This document shows positions 60,455-64,000 of a DNA stretch of 64,000 nt, one piece after another; within the stretch, counting starts at the first letter, position 1, and each line of letters starts with the position of its first letter. A program made the translations under genes and the position numbers. The DNA is from Amycolatopsis marina (lineage in GTDB: Bacteria > Actinomycetota > Actinomycetes > Mycobacteriales > Pseudonocardiaceae). The stretch is taken from NCBI RefSeq assembly GCF_900111885.1, contig NZ_FOKG01000001.1, forward strand, positions 310,001-374,000. The letters run 5' to 3'. The notes beneath the pieces are model-generated. The model searched no databases. It worked only from the letters and a program-made list of their open reading frames with translations, and was not told the origin of the DNA.

Positions 60455-62020
60455 TCAGCTTGCCGGGTGCATCTCGGCCAGATGCATCTCGTCGTTGGTC
60501 GCGGAGTTCGGCTCGTAGGTCACCGAGGGGGACAACGCCATGATGCCGGTCATGTGCGCCAGCACCGCATCCCGCACGACGTTCTCGTTCTGGTAGGCCA
60601 GTGCTTCGGCGAACTTGGCCTGCCGGTCGGCGCCGGAAGCCAGCTCGGCCTCCTCGACCAGCGCGTCGAGCTCGGCGGTGCCGTAGCTGCTCTGCGCGCC
60701 CTCGCTGCCGTAGATCTGGCCCATCGTGAACGCGGCGTCACCGGCCTGGTTGCCGTGCTGTGCCTGCAGCAGTGTCGGGCCGATGTCGGTGGGGAAAGGC
60801 CGCAGCAGGTACTCCAGCCACGCGTTCACGTCGAGCATCTGGATGTCCACCTTGAGACCCACCTCGATGAGCGAGTTCTGCGCGACCTCCATGGCCTCCG
60901 CGGCCTTCGGATAGATGCCGTTGCGGCCGATGATCGTGATGGCGGTGTCGACCGGCACCCCGTCCGCACGGGCTTCCGCGATCAGCGACTTCGCCTTGGC
61001 CATGTCGTGCGGCCACGGGCCGACGTCCGGGTTGTGCCCGGTGACGCCCTCGGGAACGACCTGCCCGGCGGGCTGGCCGAGGCCGGAGAACACCGACGCG
61101 ACCATGCCCTCCTTGTCGATGGCGTAGTTGATCGCCTGACGCACCCTGATGTCGTCCAGCGGCGCCTTGGTCGCGTCCATCCGCAGGTAGGAGGTCTCGT
61201 TGTTGGGGTACTCGACGGCCCTGTCGCCCGCGCCGTCGGCCGGCGCGAGACCGACGGCGACGTCGGCCTCACCGCTGGAGACCATCGCGGCCCGGATGCT
61301 GCCCTCGGCGCGCCACACGTACTCGGCGGTGGGGAACGGCGGAGCCTCGCCCCAGTAGCCGTCGAACGCGGCGAGGCGCAGGCTCACGCCCTGGTTCCAC
61401 TGGTCGATCCGGTACGGCCCGGTACCGACCGGCTGCCGCACCTTCGCCTCGGCGTCGGTGTCCGCGGGCACGATCTCCACAAAGGACAGCCGAAGCGGGA
61501 GAATCGGGTCCGGCGTGGCCGTGGTGACCTCGACGGTGGTGTCGTCGACAGCGGTCGCGGTGAGCTCGCTGTCGCCGAAGACGTACCCGTCGACGTTGCA
61601 GCCGATGTCGGAGTTGACCGTGCGCTCGATGGAGAACGCGGCCGCCTCGGCGGTGAGCGGGGTGCCGTCGTGGAACTTGACCCCTTCGCGGAGCTGGAAC
61701 GTCCAGGACGTCGGCTCGGTCTGCTCCCACTCGGTGGCGAGTTTCGGTTCCAGCTCACCGGTTTCCGGCACGCGCTCGGTGAGCGGCTCGGTGATGTTCG
61801 AGCGGGTCACCCGGCCCGTCGCGGTCAGCGAGGCGTCGCACGGCTCGAGCGTCGGTGGTTCCTCCGGCAACACGATCCGAACGGTGTCGGCGGCGGCGCC
61901 GGCCTCGGAGCCACCGACCGAACAGGCGCCGGTCAGCAGTACGGCGCCGGTGACCACGATCGCGGCCGCTCTCGGGACGGGGGATCTGCTGGTGTTCATC
62001 ACGCGCAGAGGGGACCTCAT
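60455..62020 (-). CDS. ABC transporter substrate-binding lipoprotein (family 5)
   Basis: 521 residues from ATG 62020, preceded by AGGAGG and overlapping the dehydrogenase stop by 4 bases. It is a lipoprotein signal with L-L-T-G-A-C near residues 28-33 (lipobox; Cys for lipid attachment). The SBP_bac_5 pattern includes W-T-F-Q-L-R-E-G-V-K-F-H-D-G-T-P-L near 105 and G-T-G-P-Y-R-I near 200. It binds the substrate outside the membrane. Family 5 proteins take peptides but also nickel, opines or sugars; the flanking genes suggest a hydroxyproline- or sugar-acid-type substrate (inference). Confidence 0.93.
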   Translation of the reverse strand: MRSPLRVMNTSRSPVPRAAAIVVTGAVLLTGACSVGGSEAGAAADTVRIVLPEEPPTLEPCDASLTATGRVTRSNITEPLTERVPETGELEPKLATEWEQTEPTSWTFQLREGVKFHDGTPLTAEAAAFSIERTVNSDIGCNVDGYVFGDSELTATAVDDTTVEVTTATPDPILPLRLSFVEIVPADTDAEAKVRQPVGTGPYRIDQWNQGVSLRLAAFDGYWGEAPPFPTAEYVWRAEGSIRAAMVSSGEADVAVGLAPADGAGDRAVEYPNNETSYLRMDATKAPLDDIRVRQAINYAIDKEGMVASVFSGLGQPAGQVVPEGVTGHNPDVGPWPHDMAKAKSLIAEARADGVPVDTAITIIGRNGIYPKAAEAMEVAQNSLIEVGLKVDIQMLDVNAWLEYLLRPFPTDIGPTLLQAQHGNQAGDAAFTMGQIYGSEGAQSSYGTAELDALVEEAELASGADRQAKFAEALAYQNENVVRDAVLAHMTGIMALSPSVTYEPNSATNDEMHLAEMHPAS

Positions 62021-63552
62021 TGTTCCTCCTTGAACAAAAGGGCGGTACGCAGAACTGGTGGCAGGAGCGTTTCGGGGACGTCCTGGAAGGTGACGGGCCG
62101 CTGGAACCGCCGGATCGCGGTCCAGCCGACGGAGGTGTGGGCACTGTCCGACGAGGCAGGAAAGGGCCCGCCGTGGGTCTGGGCTCCGCTGACGCTGACG
62201 CCGGTCGGGTAGCCGTTGTGCACGATGCGGCCCGCGAGTTCCACGAGTTCGAAGACCAGCGGCCCGAGCCGCTCGTGGTCCTCGGGTTCGGAGTGGACGG
62301 TCGCGGTGAGCGAGCCGGGCAACAGGCTCGCTGCCTCGGCGAAGTCGTCCTCGGAGTCGAGGTCGACCACCACGGCGAACGGGCCGAAGTGCTCCTCCAG
62401 CAGCGCGGGCTCCCGGCGCAGGTCGGCCAGGGTGGCGAGCACCAGCACCGGGGCGGCCCGCAGCCCCTCGCCGGTCTCGGTGCACGGCTTCGTCAGCACC
62501 TCGACACCGGAAATCCGGGTGCCTGCCTCGAACGCGTCCTTGGTCGCCTGGTTGAGCAGAATTCCCGGCTCCACCTCGTCGAGCAGCGCCGCCGCCCTGG
62601 TTGCGAACTCCCGGCCCTCGGTCGTGAGCACGACTCCCGGCTTGGTGCACAGCTGCCCCGCGCCGAAGGTCATCGAGGTCACGAACCCCTGGACGACGGA
62701 ATCCAGCCGCTCGCGGGCCACTGCGGCCGTGACGAACATGGGATTGAGGCTGCCCATCTCGGCGAACACCGGAATCGGCCGTGGCCGCTCGGCGGCGAGC
62801 GCGGTCAGTGCCCGGCCGCCGCCGAAGGATCCGGTGAAGCCGACCGCGCGCACCTCCGGAGCGGTGACCAGCGCGGAACCGGTCTCGTTCCCGGCACCCT
62901 GCAACAGGGCGAACGTGCCCGGGTGCAGCCCGCACGCCGCGACCGCCTCGGCGACACACGCGCCGACGAGTTCACTCGTGCCGGGGTGGGACGGGTGCGC
63001 CTTGACCAGCACCGGGCAGCCCGCGGCCAGCGCGGCCGCGGTGTCGCCGCCCGCGACGCTGAACGCGAGCGGGAAGTTGGACGCGCCGAACACGGCGACC
63101 GGCCCGATCGGGATCAGCACCCGCCGCAGGTCGGGACGGGGCGGAGTGGCCTCGGGGTCGGCCTCGTCGTGCACCGGCTCGCCGAAGGCCTCGCGCTCAA
63201 CGACGTCGGCGAAACCGAGCAGTTGGTTGCGGGTTCGGGCGAGTTCGCCCTCGAGCCGGGCCGAGCTGATCCCGGTCTCCGCCCGCGCGGTGGCCAGGAC
63301 GGCTTCGCGGGCGTCGCCCAGCCTGCTCGCGATCTCCCGCAGCAGTGGGGCCTGCCAGCGCTCGGGGCGTTCCCGGTTGGTCTCGAACGCGGTCCAGGCG
63401 AGCTTCGCCGCCTCGGCCACCTCGTCCGGCTCGCAAGTGGTGAACTCAGGGCCCGTGGTGTCGCCGGTCGCCGGATCCAGCGCCCGGAAAGCCTGGCCAC
63501 GGCCCCGGTACTCGTTGCCGGCCACGAAACCGGTTCCCTGCGCCGCCCTCAT
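62017..63552 (-). CDS. 2-oxoglutarate semialdehyde dehydrogenase-like aldehyde dehydrogenase (NADP type)
   Basis: 511 residues. The ALDH fold is shown by F-G-A-S-N-F-P-L-A-F near 154, F-T-G-S-F-G-G-G near 240, the general-base Glu in F-A-E-M-G-S-L-N-P near 265 and the catalytic Cys in F-G-A-G-Q-L-C-T-K-P-G near 298. Residue patterns and length fit the KGSADH branch that converts 2-oxoglutarate semialdehyde to 2-oxoglutarate in glucarate, galactarate or hydroxyproline breakdown. The KdgD-like gene directly upstream makes exactly that semialdehyde, which supports the assignment. Confidence 0.88.
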   Translation of the reverse strand: MRAAQGTGFVAGNEYRGRGQAFRALDPATGDTTGPEFTTCEPDEVAEAAKLAWTAFETNRERPERWQAPLLREIASRLGDAREAVLATARAETGISSARLEGELARTRNQLLGFADVVEREAFGEPVHDEADPEATPPRPDLRRVLIPIGPVAVFGASNFPLAFSVAGGDTAAALAAGCPVLVKAHPSHPGTSELVGACVAEAVAACGLHPGTFALLQGAGNETGSALVTAPEVRAVGFTGSFGGGRALTALAAERPRPIPVFAEMGSLNPMFVTAAVARERLDSVVQGFVTSMTFGAGQLCTKPGVVLTTEGREFATRAAALLDEVEPGILLNQATKDAFEAGTRISGVEVLTKPCTETGEGLRAAPVLVLATLADLRREPALLEEHFGPFAVVVDLDSEDDFAEAASLLPGSLTATVHSEPEDHERLGPLVFELVELAGRIVHNGYPTGVSVSGAQTHGGPFPASSDSAHTSVGWTAIRRFQRPVTFQDVPETLLPPVLRTALLFKEEQ

Positions 63553-64000
63553 GCGACTGCCGCCGTCTCGATCGCGGCCATGCCCTGCTCGATAAGCGTC
63601 GCCAGCTCCGCGCGGTGCTCGGGAGAGGCGTCCATCAGGGGTGGCCGGACCGAGCCCGCCGAACGCCCCTGGATGTCGAGCCCAGCCTTGACCAGCGCGA
63701 CGGCGTAGCCGTTGGTGGTGTGCCGCAACTGCGCGAGCGGCACGTAGAACTCGCGCAGGAGGGTCTGCTGGAGGACGTCGTCGCCGCGCTCGAAGGCGTC
63801 GAAAAAGGCGCGGGCGATCTTCGGCGCGAAGGCGAGGGTCGCCGAGGAGTAGGCCCGGACACCGATCGCCGCGTAGGCACGGGCGAAGGTCTCCGCGGTG
63901 GGCATACCGTTGAGCAGGAGCAGCTTCCCGTCGGAGACGGTGCGGATGCGCTGCAGCAGTTCGATGTCACCGTGGCCGTCCTTGAAGGCCACCACCTGCT
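63549..64000 (-). CDS. kdgD: 5-dehydro-4-deoxyglucarate dehydratase-like protein (KdgD), 5' end beyond window
   Basis: The last 148 or so residues of a dihydrodipicolinate synthase/N-acetylneuraminate lyase family protein are visible; the N-terminal half lies beyond 64000. A-F-K-D-G-H-G-D contains the Schiff-base Lys, followed by G-M-P-T-A-E-T-F-A-R-A-Y, Y-S-S-A-T-L-A-F-A-P, and G-Y-A-V-A-L-V-K-A-G-L-D-I near the end, which fit KdgD. KdgD dehydrates and decarboxylates 5-dehydro-4-deoxyglucarate to 2-oxoglutarate semialdehyde. Its stop overlaps the dehydrogenase start by 4 bases. Specificity for glucarate over related acids is inferred from the pair. Confidence 0.82.
   Translation of the reverse strand, partial: QVVAFKDGHGDIELLQRIRTVSDGKLLLLNGMPTAETFARAYAAIGVRAYSSATLAFAPKIARAFFDAFERGDDVLQQTLLREFYVPLAQLRHTTNGYAVALVKAGLDIQGRSAGSVRPPLMDASPEHRAELATLIEQGMAAIETAAVA

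Noticed and set aside
62021..62959. N-terminal extension of the binding lipoprotein
   Set aside because: It overlaps the dehydrogenase gene; the AGGAGG site and lipobox position fix the start at 62020.

Overview
The window is chromosomal DNA of a high-GC actinomycete, most likely a Pseudonocardiaceae-type organism (Amycolatopsis, Saccharomonospora or Prauserella relatives). The reasons are the codon bias, frequent GTG starts, 4-base ATGA/GTGA gene overlaps, an HspR-controlled dnaK operon, an XRE/DUF5753 plus DUF397 pair, and a dispersed 20-bp palindrome GCACTTTCCCGGGAAAGTGC. No rRNA or tRNA gene, insertion sequence, phage module or CRISPR array was recognised. The family placement is inference.

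Layout. 1-3.0 kb: an MFS exporter (cut by the left edge) fused to carboxypeptidase-regulatory-like repeats, coupled to a YceI protein carrying the same domain. 3.1-5.2 kb: DedA, a VOC protein, three DnaA-box matches, an SDR. 5.2-7.8 kb: two small-molecule kinases divergent from a LacI repressor across a perfect palindrome. 7.9-11.9 kb: a GH76 hydrolase, a molybdopterin oxidoreductase, a SpoU methyltransferase. 11.9-16.5 kb: DUF2784 and an envelope-stress operon (ECF sigma, zinc anti-sigma fused to Asp23, further Asp23-type proteins, a DUF2273-like protein, DUF6286, AmaP). 16.6-19.4 kb: pyrE, an SDR, two unknown genes. 19.4-26.1 kb: clpB with an HspR site, an AGCS symporter, and an MFS/MarR pair. 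26.2-32.3 kb: two globin-reductase paralogues around a PPOX protein, a dienelactone hydrolase, a BCCT transporter. 32.4-36.8 kb: dnaK-grpE-dnaJ-hspR with two HspR (HAIR) sites. 36.9-40 kb: DUF4097, YbhB, a frameshifted secreted-protein relic beside its intact paralogue, GNAT. 40-45.7 kb: a glycoconjugate locus with a UDP-sulfoquinovose-synthase-like enzyme. 45.8-49.5 kb: VapBC, TetR, and a large Fe-S membrane oxidoreductase. 49.7-55.8 kb: a phytase-like beta-propeller, a secreted HNH nuclease, Uma2, DUF397/XRE, DsbA/FrnE. 55.9-64 kb: one translationally coupled minus-strand operon (kdgD-like, KGSADH-like, complete Dpp/Opp ABC importer, TauE) running off the right edge.

How the parts connect. 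HspR sites lie in front of both dnaK and clpB, so one repressor, encoded at the end of the dnaK operon, probably controls both chaperone systems. The kdgD and semialdehyde dehydrogenase genes suggest that the ABC importer feeds sugar acids or a related compound to 2-oxoglutarate. The sigma/anti-sigma pair probably drives the Asp23/AmaP set in response to envelope stress. The dispersed palindrome sits mostly at 3' ends and convergent junctions, but two copies lie in frame inside a PfkB-type kinase gene. Convergent gene pairs elsewhere are separated by long hairpins.
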